A stretch of DNA of 23,649 nucleotides from contig DIKR01000130.1 in NCBI GenBank assembly GCA_002424625.1, positions 1-23,649 on the forward strand. Direction: 5' to 3'. The DNA comes from Desulfuromonadaceae bacterium UBA5613. Lineage in GTDB: Bacteria > Desulfobacterota > Desulfuromonadia > Desulfuromonadales > UBA2197. The translations under genes were made by a program, and so were the position numbers. The notes under the pieces were generated by a model that had not been told where the DNA came from, made no database searches, and worked only from the letters and a program-made list of their open reading frames with translations. Below are positions 15,632 through 23,178 of the stretch, one piece after another (positions within the stretch are counted from its first letter, which is position 1; every line of letters starts with the position of its first letter).

Positions 15632-15976
15632 TTAACGTTTTCTGCACCAAAGAATCTTTCCACGTCTTATCCAAAAATGGCTATTACATCCTACTTTACG
15701 CCATATTGAAGGGTACAGACTGACGGTCCCATCATCATGTTCTTCAACTGACCATTTTGGCCGCTGTCCATCCATCAAGCACAATTGGAGAACCGCTCCA
15801 CATCCGCACGGGCAGACCATCGCAGCATACCACAAATGGTTACCTTCACCTGCAATATAAACAGTTCTGCAATGTATCTTGTCTGGCAAATACTCAACCT
15901 TCGCCACTTTATATCGAGAAAAACTTGCGACGATACTTTCTTTGACGCGCCGTATTAACCAGGTCAGCCCTTTCAC
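15632..15976 (-). CDS. DUF6527-type zinc-binding-like protein of the ubiquitin-like operon
   Basis: A 114-residue protein. CPCGCG (55-60), SLYPSIW (86-92), GCNSHFWI (96-103) and ILWCRK (108-113) form the C/H pattern (C55, C57, C59, C97, H100, C111) that I know from DUF6527, a family seen next to bacterial E1/E2/JAB genes. The cysteines and histidine could hold a metal. Its role is unknown; a substrate- or Ubl-binding part like a minimal E3 is a speculation. The start is a GTG whose sequence GTGA overlaps the stop of the JAB-E1 gene, with AAGGAG seven bases upstream, so the two are translationally coupled. Confidence 0.75.
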   Translation of the reverse strand: MKGLTWLIRRVKESIVASFSRYKVAKVEYLPDKIHCRTVYIAGEGNHLWYAAMVCPCGCGAVLQLCLMDGQRPKWSVEEHDDGTVSLYPSIWRKVGCNSHFWIRRGKILWCRKR

Positions 15977-17388
15977 GCCACGACTCCTTCCCTGTAATCA
16001 CTCAGAGCTGGCATATCCAAGGGCGGGACTACGTCACCACGCCCGACATGTTTGGTAAGTAATGTACAGGGCGTGTCATGTGCGGCATGCTCGTAAATTC
16101 CGTGACTGAGACTGAACGTGTGTTGATTGTATTCGGCGTTCGGATCTAATCGAAAAGGGTGAATACGGGACAGCAACTCATTGACCGCCAGGGCCGCATA
16201 GAGCATGTTGACCGATATCACTGCGGGCTTTTCCTCGTTGACACCTTCGATATAGCCTGCTTTCAACTGATCAGCATAGGCCACAGGATCAGATCTATAC
16301 AATGCGGCGGCATGTACTTGATCGAGGTTGTAAACACGCCTACTGAGGAGGCTCGACCCCCCAGGCTTGAGATAATGAACGGAACCGCATACCTGCTGAA
16401 TTCCGCTGACGCCGTCTGCAATGAGCTTTACACCTACGTCAAAATACGGGAGGAGGTAAAACGTGGCCAGTCTGTTTAGAAGATGCCGGCCATCGATGCT
16501 GTCCATGCAGCCAAACACCACATCGCAACCTGCTACCGCCCTGATGGCAGACTCGTTATGGAGATCTACGGAAAAGGCCGTCACCTTGGTCCCGAAACCT
16601 ATCCTCGAGATGGCGCGCTCCATGATCTTTACCTTGAACTCGCCACGCTTGGCATCTCTCATCGTCGCTTGCGGAATGCGATTAAGATTTTTTCTTTTGA
16701 CACGATCGGGATCGACCAGGACCAACTCACCAACGCAGTTGCGTCCCAATTGTTCAGCAACCAGGCTGCCGGTTCCGGAGCAGCCGATCACTGCGATCTT
16801 CAGGCGACTGAGCAACTGATAAGTTCTGTCGCCGAAAGCCTGGGCAATACGAGTCCCATGGTCAGGAACCACTCGCGACCTCTTCTTGGCAGGCCAGAAA
16901 ATGATGTCATCACCCACCAGTTTGATCAACCCGATGGACGCAAATTGGCCATTCTGCCCCATCGATCTACCAAACATTTCACCGTCCGGGAGCATGACCG
17001 CGCTGGCATGAACACTTCCGTCGTCAAGCCAGTTATCCAATATGCCGAAGTATTCACGATCAGACCGATCGTCGACTTTTGAGAACGCGTGATAGCCCGT
17101 CGGGTGACTATGAATTTTTAATAACGCCATACCTGACTTCTCGGCCTGCACAATCAAATTCTGCATTTGGCTGGTGTTCCAGACAACTTGCTCATGTGTG
17201 CGGACCGGACAACTCTCGTAGGGGATTTCGACAACATCCTTAACTAGCAGGCCATGCTCACCCTCACCACGCCGGCGGCCGCACAGAGCAAAAACCACTG
17301 CTTCACGACCGTCACCCGGAAAAAGGTGTGACTTGATCCGAGCGTGCTGTCTATCAGTGAGCGACAAAACCATCCTCATGGCAGACAT
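15973..17388 (-). CDS. JAB deubiquitinase-like / ThiF-E1 fusion
   Basis: A 471-residue fusion. The N-terminal JAB/MPN metalloprotease domain has Glu29, HSHP (93-96, His93 and His95) and S103-K-V-D106, which is the full JAMM signature HxHP-x6-SxxD. The ThiF/E1 adenylation domain has GCSGTGS (202-208), VLVDPDRVKRKNLNR (223-237) and GCMDS (293-297). It should adenylate the Ubl C-terminus and, through JAB, trim the Ubl precursor or remove conjugates. The PGGSSLLS segment (342-349) has Ser where MoeB-like proteins have zinc cysteines, and GYIEGVNEE (378-386) has no Cys at the usual catalytic position. The ATG at 17388 shares one base with the E2 stop (TGATG), with AAGGAGG before it. Confidence 0.88.
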   Translation of the reverse strand: MSAMRMVLSLTDRQHARIKSHLFPGDGREAVVFALCGRRRGEGEHGLLVKDVVEIPYESCPVRTHEQVVWNTSQMQNLIVQAEKSGMALLKIHSHPTGYHAFSKVDDRSDREYFGILDNWLDDGSVHASAVMLPDGEMFGRSMGQNGQFASIGLIKLVGDDIIFWPAKKRSRVVPDHGTRIAQAFGDRTYQLLSRLKIAVIGCSGTGSLVAEQLGRNCVGELVLVDPDRVKRKNLNRIPQATMRDAKRGEFKVKIMERAISRIGFGTKVTAFSVDLHNESAIRAVAGCDVVFGCMDSIDGRHLLNRLATFYLLPYFDVGVKLIADGVSGIQQVCGSVHYLKPGGSSLLSRRVYNLDQVHAAALYRSDPVAYADQLKAGYIEGVNEEKPAVISVNMLYAALAVNELLSRIHPFRLDPNAEYNQHTFSLSHGIYEHAAHDTPCTLLTKHVGRGDVVPPLDMPALSDYREGVVA

Positions 17389-17783
17389 CAGATGGCCTCC
17401 TTAGCCAGCCATTCGTTTACGAGCAACAAATGTGCTTCAAGATTATCTACACCGGCCCTCCACGGGTTTTGGGTGGTTCTGTGCCTGGACCAACGTTGCC
17501 AAACTCTGCCGTCAAAAGCATCTTGGCATATTGCCTTGATCGCACCGCCATCAACCCGTTCCAGGGCGGGGGAAAAATAGACCATATCGATCTGAGTGTC
17601 CGGATAGCTGTTTTCTATCCGGACATTAAGATCTACCGCCGTCTGTCGGTATCCCGAGGGGATACCATAACCATAGACGACAACCCTGCGCACGTTGCCT
17701 TCAATAACGGTCTCCCACACAAAGCCAAGCCGATCAAGAAACTGGCAATCCTCCTCGGGCAGTGCGAAATCCCTCCTAGACAT
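17388..17783 (-). CDS. E2-like protein, Prok-E2_E family
   Basis: A 131-residue protein matching the Prok-E2_E pattern: VVVYGYGIPSGY (34-45), VDLNVRIENSYPDTQIDMVYFSP (50-72), then WQRWSRH (95-101) and NPWRAGVDNLEAH (106-118). Family members are E2 ubiquitin-conjugating-fold proteins of bacterial conjugation operons. Cys86 (in AICQD) sits roughly where the E2 catalytic Cys lies, but I cannot confirm this without an alignment. ATG 17783 is preferred over a GTG at 17795 because GGTGGG is well placed before it; it overlaps the end of the Ubl gene by 8 bp. It is the second gene of the operon. Confidence 0.85.
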   Translation of the reverse strand: MSRRDFALPEEDCQFLDRLGFVWETVIEGNVRRVVVYGYGIPSGYRQTAVDLNVRIENSYPDTQIDMVYFSPALERVDGGAIKAICQDAFDGRVWQRWSRHRTTQNPWRAGVDNLEAHLLLVNEWLAKEAI

Positions 17784-18117
17784 AACATTGCCCACCGGTA
17801 ACAGCAGAGCCTTCCGTCTGGTCCAGTGGGAGAGTCATAAATCTCTCGACGCCTGGGGCCCGAAAATCCACCACCTGACTGTACTCAACCTTCTTCGTCT
17901 CTCCACCTTTCAGTTTCTGATACAGCGAAAAGCGCTCAACTGGTTGCTTTTGGGCAAGGGCAAGAAGCTGAGCACCTGTCATCGCAGGATCTGAGACGAC
18001 ATAATGCTCCTTGTCGACCCGGATGCGGTACTTCTCGGCGGCTGGGATTTCCTTGCCTTCTTTGGCATACTGCTCGACGTCGACGATGGAGGGATCCGTT
18101 ACATGTTGGTCAGTCAT
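17776..18117 (-). CDS. Ubiquitin-like protein (multiubiquitin family)
   Basis: A 113-residue protein with one beta-grasp Ubl domain (about 29-98: KYRIRVDKEHYVVSD, TGAQLLALAQ, FSLYQKLKG, VERFMTLP), matching the 'multiubiquitin' family but with a single repeat. After LDQTEG a short flexible part leads to Gly108-Gly109 and ends in QCYV. The JAB domain next door could cut after Gly-Gly to expose the tail for adenylation, as in ubiquitin. The first 28 residues look disordered. AAGGAGA lies before the ATG at 18117. It is the first gene of the operon and divergent from the sigma-like gene. Confidence 0.85.
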   Translation of the reverse strand: MTDQHVTDPSIVDVEQYAKEGKEIPAAEKYRIRVDKEHYVVSDPAMTGAQLLALAQKQPVERFSLYQKLKGGETKKVEYSQVVDFRAPGVERFMTLPLDQTEGSAVTGGQCYV

Positions 18118-18287
18118 TGTGAGTCTCCTTCATTTAAGGGATTGGGCAAGCGCCCTTTTTCCCCTATGCTCCGGCGATCCACCTCCTCAGACATGTTCTG
18201 CACATTTTGTTAAATATTTTTTTTGTGTCCGAACAGTGGTAGTTTGAGAGCATTGAGCTAACAAAGGGCCGTTTTTCAGGGGGGCCG
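18118..18287. promoter_or_regulatory. Divergent regulatory region between Ubl and sigma operons
   Basis: The 170 bases between the two divergent operons hold an AT-rich core (18207-18224) flanked by an imperfect dyad: TGTTC-N2-CACA (18194-18204) and TGTG-N3-GAACA (18224-18235). No consensus -35/-10 pair is clear on either strand, which would fit promoters read by an alternative sigma factor such as the one encoded here. Near the Ubl gene a small GGGC/GCCC hairpin (18144-18155) falls in the leader. Confidence 0.35.
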
Positions 18288-18863
18288 ATGACATCTCCCG
18301 TTTCTGCAAGTTCCATTTTGTCGACCACAGAAATTGAAGAAGCCATTTCTTCACTATCCGACGCAGCGTGGATACGTTTGCATAAGGTCGCAAAACGATA
18401 CTGTCTAGGGTTGATTGACCCTGACGATCTTCTTCAGGAAGCATTTTTATGCGCTCTCGATGGTAGTAGAAATTGCCCTCGGGACGTCGATGTTGTCCGC
18501 TTCTTGGCCGAGGCGATTCGTAGCCTCGCCTCCAGTCACTTCAAGTCACTGAAGCGCAAATCCGAACTCTTCATCATTTCCTCTGCTGACGACGATGATC
18601 AAAAGTTTGACCCTGTATCTGACAAGCCAAATCCCGAGCAAGCGTTTATCTCGGATCAAGAAGCGGCTGCTATCAATTCCGCAATATTGGTATTATTCAA
18701 AGACGATGAAATCGCTCAGATTATTATTGAAGGCGATATGGAGGGAATGGATCCAAGTGAGATCTACGAGCTTACGGGTCTTGATAAGACGGCATTTGCT
18801 TCGAAACGTCGCCTGATCCGCCGCCGAATTGATAAGGCATATCCTAAAGGGTGGAAACAATGA
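18288..18863 (+). CDS. Sigma-70-like (ECF-type) factor
   Basis: A 191-residue protein. Residues 30-88 (KRYCLGLIDPDDLLQEAFLCAL and following) look like sigma region 2, with the DPDDLLQEAF helix. After an acidic linker (about 98-118), residues 128-188 look like region 4, with a helix-turn-helix (DPSEIYELTGLDKTAFASKRRLIRRRI). Region 3 is missing, as in ECF factors. It could direct transcription of one or both divergent operons. AGGGGGG is close to the ATG at 18288. Its stop overlaps the next gene's ATG (ATGA), so the downstream genes are coupled to it. Confidence 0.78.
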   Translation: MTSPVSASSILSTTEIEEAISSLSDAAWIRLHKVAKRYCLGLIDPDDLLQEAFLCALDGSRNCPRDVDVVRFLAEAIRSLASSHFKSLKRKSELFIISSADDDDQKFDPVSDKPNPEQAFISDQEAAAINSAILVLFKDDEIAQIIIEGDMEGMDPSEIYELTGLDKTAFASKRRLIRRRIDKAYPKGWKQ

Positions 18864-19297
18864 GCACTAAGAAAAGACCTGTCGAGATGCTTGATCATCT
18901 GACAAATGCTCTTGTCGAAGAAATCCTCAGCACTTCTGACGATGATATTCTGAAAGAAGTCGCTGATGATAATGGAAATGCAAAAGCAGAAGCCGACAAA
19001 GTACGTGCGGTTTATGAAAAGGCCCGCACATCTATGTCGAAAAAGCGCCTTATTATGGCTAAAGAAGCTGTTCTCAAGGAAAAAACACTGGCTAACGGAC
19101 CCTCAAGTATCAATCACCACAACGCTCGCCGCATACTTGAAGGCATTTTGCTCGAGCATCCTGAAGCCGCCAAGGAATTTACTCTTGCTGCTCGAAAAGA
19201 GCAGGAACTGTCAGACTCAGACATTGTTGGCATGCTTGAAGATCTCCAGGAATTGGGGCTGTACCATCCAGAGGATGATCCGGACGGCGACCGATGA
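18860..19297 (+). CDS. Acidic helical protein of unknown function between sigma factor and protease
   Basis: A 145-residue protein, almost entirely charged helix: EEILSTSDDDILKEVADD (about 20-37), a Lys/Ala-rich stretch with SKKRLIMAKEAVLKEK (about 59-74), and an acidic end PEDDPDGD. There is no membrane segment and no known family that I can name. The ATG at 18860 is chosen over a GTG at 18851 because it overlaps the sigma stop (ATGA) and AAGGGTGG lies before it. Its place between a sigma factor and an ImmA/IrrE protease fits an anti-sigma or co-regulator that the protease cuts, but the sequence alone does not show this. Confidence 0.7.
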   Translation: MSTKKRPVEMLDHLTNALVEEILSTSDDDILKEVADDNGNAKAEADKVRAVYEKARTSMSKKRLIMAKEAVLKEKTLANGPSSINHHNARRILEGILLEHPEAAKEFTLAARKEQELSDSDIVGMLEDLQELGLYHPEDDPDGDR

Positions 19298-20061
19298 AAG
19301 GACTGTCAATAGCAGAAAAGCTACTGAAATCGCTGGGCATCACGGAACCTGGTGAAATTGACCTTGAAGCGATTGCCTGGACTCTTGGCATAAAAGTTAA
19401 GTTCAGACCTCTTGAGGGGTGTGAAGCGAGAATTATCGGGAGAGGCGACACTGCCATTGTAACCGTGAACAGCAGAAGTGTTGCAGGTCGGCAGCGTTTT
19501 TCAATCGCCCACGAAATTGGGCACTGGGAACTTCATCGCGGGCAGATAATGGTTTGCCGTCCAGATGAGGCTGGTGACCTTATACAAAAAACTTCTCCGG
19601 CAGAAAAGGTTGCGGATCGCTTTGCGGCCGACCTGTTGATGCCATCCTATTTGTTCCGACCAGCCTTAAAAATGTATCGTCGTCTGGATTTCGATATCGT
19701 TCGAAAAATTGGCGACATGTTCGGGGTGAGCCTTACCGCTTCGGCCATAAGATTGGTAGGCAGTGGTGAACACCCCGCCATCCTCCTCTGTCACAACCAA
19801 AATGGGCGACGTTGGTTTGTGCGTTCATCTTTAATTCCGACACGCTGGTTTCCTCGGATTGAACTACAGCCAGAAAGCTCGGCTATGGATATATTATTTG
19901 GCAAACGGTCACATGACCCTCAACTTCGATGTGTTTCCGCAGATGCTTGGTTTGATCGGTATGATGCCCATAAGTTCGAAATCGTTGAGCAAACATTCAG
20001 AATAAGCGCTGATGAAATCCTCACGTTATTGATCATTGAAGATGATGAGATGCTAGAGTAA
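19294..20061 (+). CDS. ImmA/IrrE-family metallo-endopeptidase
   Basis: A 255-residue cytoplasmic zinc protease. AHEIGHWELHRG (72-83) holds the HExxH motif (His73, Glu74, His77), and EKVADRFAADLLMPSYLF (104-121) holds the third ligand, probably Glu104, followed by the FAAxLLMP signature of COG2856. The C-terminal 120 residues are extra and may sense a signal. ImmA cuts a phage-type repressor and IrrE cuts DdrO, so this enzyme probably cuts a regulator, perhaps the 145-residue neighbour. Its ATG overlaps that gene's stop (ATGA). Only 6 bp separate its stop from the convergent hsdS stop, with no terminator in between. Confidence 0.88.
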   Translation: MKGLSIAEKLLKSLGITEPGEIDLEAIAWTLGIKVKFRPLEGCEARIIGRGDTAIVTVNSRSVAGRQRFSIAHEIGHWELHRGQIMVCRPDEAGDLIQKTSPAEKVADRFAADLLMPSYLFRPALKMYRRLDFDIVRKIGDMFGVSLTASAIRLVGSGEHPAILLCHNQNGRRWFVRSSLIPTRWFPRIELQPESSAMDILFGKRSHDPQLRCVSADAWFDRYDAHKFEIVEQTFRISADEILTLLIIEDDEMLE

Positions 20062-20067
20062 CAACAA

Positions 20068-21696
20068 TCACGCCACCAACAATTCCCGCACACTGGCTTC
20101 CATCAACTTCTCGCTCTTTTGCCGGGCCTGGTTGAGCTTGGCTTCGAGGGCGTCGCACAGGGCCATGAGTTGGTCGACCTTGGCGACGATGCGGCACTGT
20201 TCAGCGAGAGGGGGGAGTGGAACCAACAGGTCTCGTAAGTTCTGCAAATTCAGACCAGGTTTTGCGCCGTAACTACTTTCGAGCAACAGCCTTCTTCCGC
20301 CGCACTCGCCAATCAGCCATTTGTGGACATAGGGGCCATACTCTACTTTATCCAGGCGGATCAGGGCGACATGCTGGCTCACATATGCCTCGCCTGGGTC
20401 TTCCTCAATCAATGCAGCCTTCGCAACATTCGCACCGGTTATCGTGACGAGCAAGTCACCGTTCGTTACCCTCGTCCTGAGTCCTTCTGTCCTCTCAGGA
20501 AGGCTCACAAAAGCACGTTGATCATATTCCAGCCTGTCAAACTTGATATCCTGTGAGCGAATGAAGGTGGCACCCGATTCGGCATAGAACTCCTTCCATC
20601 CCCTTGAACCGCTTGTAATCAGAGACGTCAACTCGCCGAGGGGTTTCCAGACCCAACTGCTTGGGACATTGAACGGCACATCGCCTTCGGTAGTCCGTAC
20701 TGGTTTTTTGCTTTTTAGCCCCTCCGCCGGCTCATCCCCCGGATCCTGCGGCACCAGCTTCCCCTGCACCGCAAGCTGGAGGATGGCGGCGCGGAGTTTG
20801 GCGATGGTGTCGGGGTGGTCGTAGAGTAGGTCGAAGTTGGCGCAGATGCGCTGCCAGTGGCTGGCGAAGTCGGCGGGGCCGCCGGCGTTCAGGAGCGCGT
20901 CGAGGGCGGCACTGTTGAGGCGCACCTGTCCCTCCTGCTGCTTCCGCTGGCGGACTTCGAGTTCGTCGCACAGGGCCATGAGCTGGTCGACCTTTGCGAC
21001 GATGCGGTGTTGTTCGGCGAGAGGGGGAAGAGGTACACAAATGGAATCGAGCTGCTTTTTGCCAATATTGTTGATCCCAATACCTTTACCCTGCCCTGCG
21101 GTAGTCTCACGGTATAAGGGCGTTTGAAAAAAGAAGGCTAAATAGGCGGCCAATTCAATGCGCTTTGGCCGAACTACACCACAGAAAGCTCCAAAGGAGC
21201 CGTGAAAGTCTTTCTTTGCTTGGGCAGCTTTCCCAACAAGGTTCGCACTACCACTTGACATTGCTATTACGAGATCATTTTTCTTAACCATCTGGACTTC
21301 ATTTATAAGCCCTTCCGGAACATAAACAAGGTTTTCGAAGTTCAATTCACCATCAATATTATTTGCCCTTAGCAGCGGCAGAAACCCTTGACGAGATGAT
21401 TCGGTGGCTACTTCCTTCTTATACGTTACACCCCTTAACACATCCGCCAAGTCACCAAGCAAACACCAAGTCCACCCTTGAGGTGCGCTAAAAGGCTTGT
21501 CTATTTCATTTGTATTGTTAAGCACATTACAATCAAAAAAATTTGAAATAAAAACCGAAGCCGGCTCATCCTTCGGATCCTGCGGCACCAACTTCCCCTG
21601 CACCGCAAGCTGAAGGATCAACTCCCGCAGCTTCCGCACCCCGTTGGGCGCATCGGCAAAATGGCCGAAGTTGGCTAGGAACGTCTCGACGGTCAT
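20068..21696 (-). CDS. hsdS: Type I restriction-modification specificity subunit HsdS
   Basis: A 542-residue protein with two target-recognition domains and repeated conserved regions. LRELILQLAVQGKLVPQDP (about 23-41) recurs at about 305-322, and PLPPLAEQxRIVAKVDQL recurs at about 225-242 and 495-512, followed each time by coiled coil. The first recognition domain spans about 70-220 and the second about 335-490; each reads one half of a split DNA target. It joins HsdM and HsdR to make the complete enzyme. The ATG overlaps the hsdM stop (ATGA). The part coding for the first recognition domain is more AT-rich than the rest, so it has probably been exchanged. Confidence 0.95.
   Translation of the reverse strand: MTVETFLANFGHFADAPNGVRKLRELILQLAVQGKLVPQDPKDEPASVFISNFFDCNVLNNTNEIDKPFSAPQGWTWCLLGDLADVLRGVTYKKEVATESSRQGFLPLLRANNIDGELNFENLVYVPEGLINEVQMVKKNDLVIAMSSGSANLVGKAAQAKKDFHGSFGAFCGVVRPKRIELAAYLAFFFQTPLYRETTAGQGKGIGINNIGKKQLDSICVPLPPLAEQHRIVAKVDQLMALCDELEVRQRKQQEGQVRLNSAALDALLNAGGPADFASHWQRICANFDLLYDHPDTIAKLRAAILQLAVQGKLVPQDPGDEPAEGLKSKKPVRTTEGDVPFNVPSSWVWKPLGELTSLITSGSRGWKEFYAESGATFIRSQDIKFDRLEYDQRAFVSLPERTEGLRTRVTNGDLLVTITGANVAKAALIEEDPGEAYVSQHVALIRLDKVEYGPYVHKWLIGECGGRRLLLESSYGAKPGLNLQNLRDLLVPLPPLAEQCRIVAKVDQLMALCDALEAKLNQARQKSEKLMEASVRELLVA
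20152..20215. repeat. hsdS direct repeat A, copy 1
   Basis: A near-identical copy of 20965-21028, 813 bp away, coding for the repeated LAEQxRIVAKVDQLMALCD region. It is positioned for recombination that would exchange recognition domains. Confidence 0.85.
20726..20784. repeat. hsdS direct repeat B, copy 1
   Basis: A 59-bp near-identical copy of 21560-21618, coding for ILQLAVQGKLVPQDP and the DEPA that follows. It flanks the opposite side of the recognition domain from repeat A. Confidence 0.85.
20965..21028. repeat. hsdS direct repeat A, copy 2
   Basis: Partner of the repeat at 20152-20215; a handful of mismatches are visible across 64 bp. Confidence 0.85.
21560..21618. repeat. hsdS direct repeat B, copy 2
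   Basis: Partner of the repeat at 20726-20784, with about five mismatches over 59 bp. Confidence 0.85.
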
Positions 21697-23150
21697 GCCG
21701 ACGGCTCCGACCGATCCAGCGCCGCCATCAGTTCCTTCTTCAACGCTTCGCGCTTAGCGGCCACATCATCCAACAGCCTCCGGTAGTCGGCGAGCAGTTC
21801 ATCCGGATCGCCATGGTCGTCAGCGACTGTGTTCGGGTTCTTGATGTCGAGGTTGTAGCCGGTGGCCTTGATCTGCTCGACCGAGACCTTCCACGCCTGC
21901 TCGCTCTCTTGCCGGTCCCCCCACCAGGCCTTCTCCGGCGCGAACTCCTCGATGCGCATCGGCTTGGTCTTGGAGTAGCTCTTGTATCCCGGCGGATAGG
22001 GGTGCTCGTAATACCAGACCTCTTTAGTCGGCTCCCCCTTAGTGAAGAACAGCAGATTGGTCTTGATGCCGGTGTAGGGGTTGAACACCCCGTTGGGAAG
22101 GCGCACCACAGTGTGCAAATTGCACTCGGCGAGGAGTTTCTCCTTGATGCGGGTCTTGACCCCCTCGCCGAACAAGGTGCCGTCGGGAAGGACGATGGCA
22201 GCGCGGCCGCCATCCTTGAGCAGGTGGGTGATCAGCACCAGGAAAAGGTCGGCGGTCTCGCGGGTGCGGAACGCCGCCGGGAAGTTCCCCTCGATGCCGT
22301 CCTCCTCGGTGCCGCCGAAGGGCGGATTGGTCACCACCACGTCGACGCGGTCCTTCGGCCCGTAGTCACGCAAGGGGCGCGACAGGGTGTTGTCGTGGCG
22401 GACGTTGGACGGCACCTCGATGCCGTGCAGCAGCATGTTGGTGGTGCACAGCAGGTGCGGCAGCGCCTTCTTTTCGACGCCGGACACCGATTGCTGCAAG
22501 AGCTGCTCGTCCTCGGCGGTCTTCACGTATCGGGAGCGCACATGCTCGATGGTGCAGGCCAAAAAGCCGCCGGTGCCGCAGGCCGGGTCGAGCACCTTCT
22601 CGCCGAGTTTCGGGTCGACCATGTCGACCATGAACCGGGTGACGGCGCGGGGCGTGTAGAACTCCCCGGCGTTGCCCGCGCTCTGCAAGTCCTTGAGGAT
22701 CTGCTCGTAGATGTCGCCGAACTGGTGGCGGTCGGCGGAGCGGTTGAAGTCGATCTCCTCGATCTTGTTGACCACCTGGCGGATCAGGGTGCCGTTCTTC
22801 ATGTAGTTGTAGGCATCCTCGAAGGCGGAACGCACCACCAGGGCGCGACCATTGGCGCCGGCGTCGAGGTCGAGATCCTTGAGGGTCTTGAACAGGTCGT
22901 TGTTGATGAAGTCGAGCAGTTCGTCGCCGGTGATCCCCTCCGGGTCGGCGGCCCAGTTGCGCCAGCGCAGGCGCGCGGGGATCGGTGAGCGGTAGTCATT
23001 GCCGAGCAGTTCGAGCTCCTGCTCCTGGTCGTCGAAGATCTTCAGAAAAAACAGCCAGACGAGCTGGCCGATGCGCTGCGCGTCGCCATCGACCCCGGCA
23101 TCCTTGCGCATGATGTCCTGGATCGATTTGACGGTGGTGGAAATGGACAT
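21693..23150 (-). CDS. hsdM: Type I restriction-modification methyltransferase HsdM
   Basis: A 485-residue N6-adenine DNA methyltransferase. The N-terminal helical domain (1-155) is of the HsdM_N kind. GEFYTPR (162-168), the SAM-binding DPACGTGGF (188-196) and the catalytic NPPFGG (275-280) are all present. It methylates the host target sequence in complex with HsdS. It starts 28 bp after hsdR with a weak ribosome binding site, which suggests coupling to hsdR translation, and overlaps hsdS by the ATGA. It appears intact. Its GC-rich codon use is closer to the chromosomal genes than to the AT-rich defence genes at 8368-11354. Confidence 0.96.
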   Translation of the reverse strand: MSISTTVKSIQDIMRKDAGVDGDAQRIGQLVWLFFLKIFDDQEQELELLGNDYRSPIPARLRWRNWAADPEGITGDELLDFINNDLFKTLKDLDLDAGANGRALVVRSAFEDAYNYMKNGTLIRQVVNKIEEIDFNRSADRHQFGDIYEQILKDLQSAGNAGEFYTPRAVTRFMVDMVDPKLGEKVLDPACGTGGFLACTIEHVRSRYVKTAEDEQLLQQSVSGVEKKALPHLLCTTNMLLHGIEVPSNVRHDNTLSRPLRDYGPKDRVDVVVTNPPFGGTEEDGIEGNFPAAFRTRETADLFLVLITHLLKDGGRAAIVLPDGTLFGEGVKTRIKEKLLAECNLHTVVRLPNGVFNPYTGIKTNLLFFTKGEPTKEVWYYEHPYPPGYKSYSKTKPMRIEEFAPEKAWWGDRQESEQAWKVSVEQIKATGYNLDIKNPNTVADDHGDPDELLADYRRLLDDVAAKREALKKELMAALDRSEPSA

Positions 23151-23178
23151 GGAGTTTTAACCTGTTCAGGGAGTGAAT

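Noticed and set aside
18137..18165. Hairpin in the Ubl leader as a riboswitch or terminator
   Set aside because: The stem is only four base pairs with a four-base loop and has no T tract on the minus strand.
21813..22988. Plus-strand frame of 391 codons inside hsdM
   Set aside because: It is antisense to a gene with intact SAM and NPPF motifs and has repetitive antisense-like composition.
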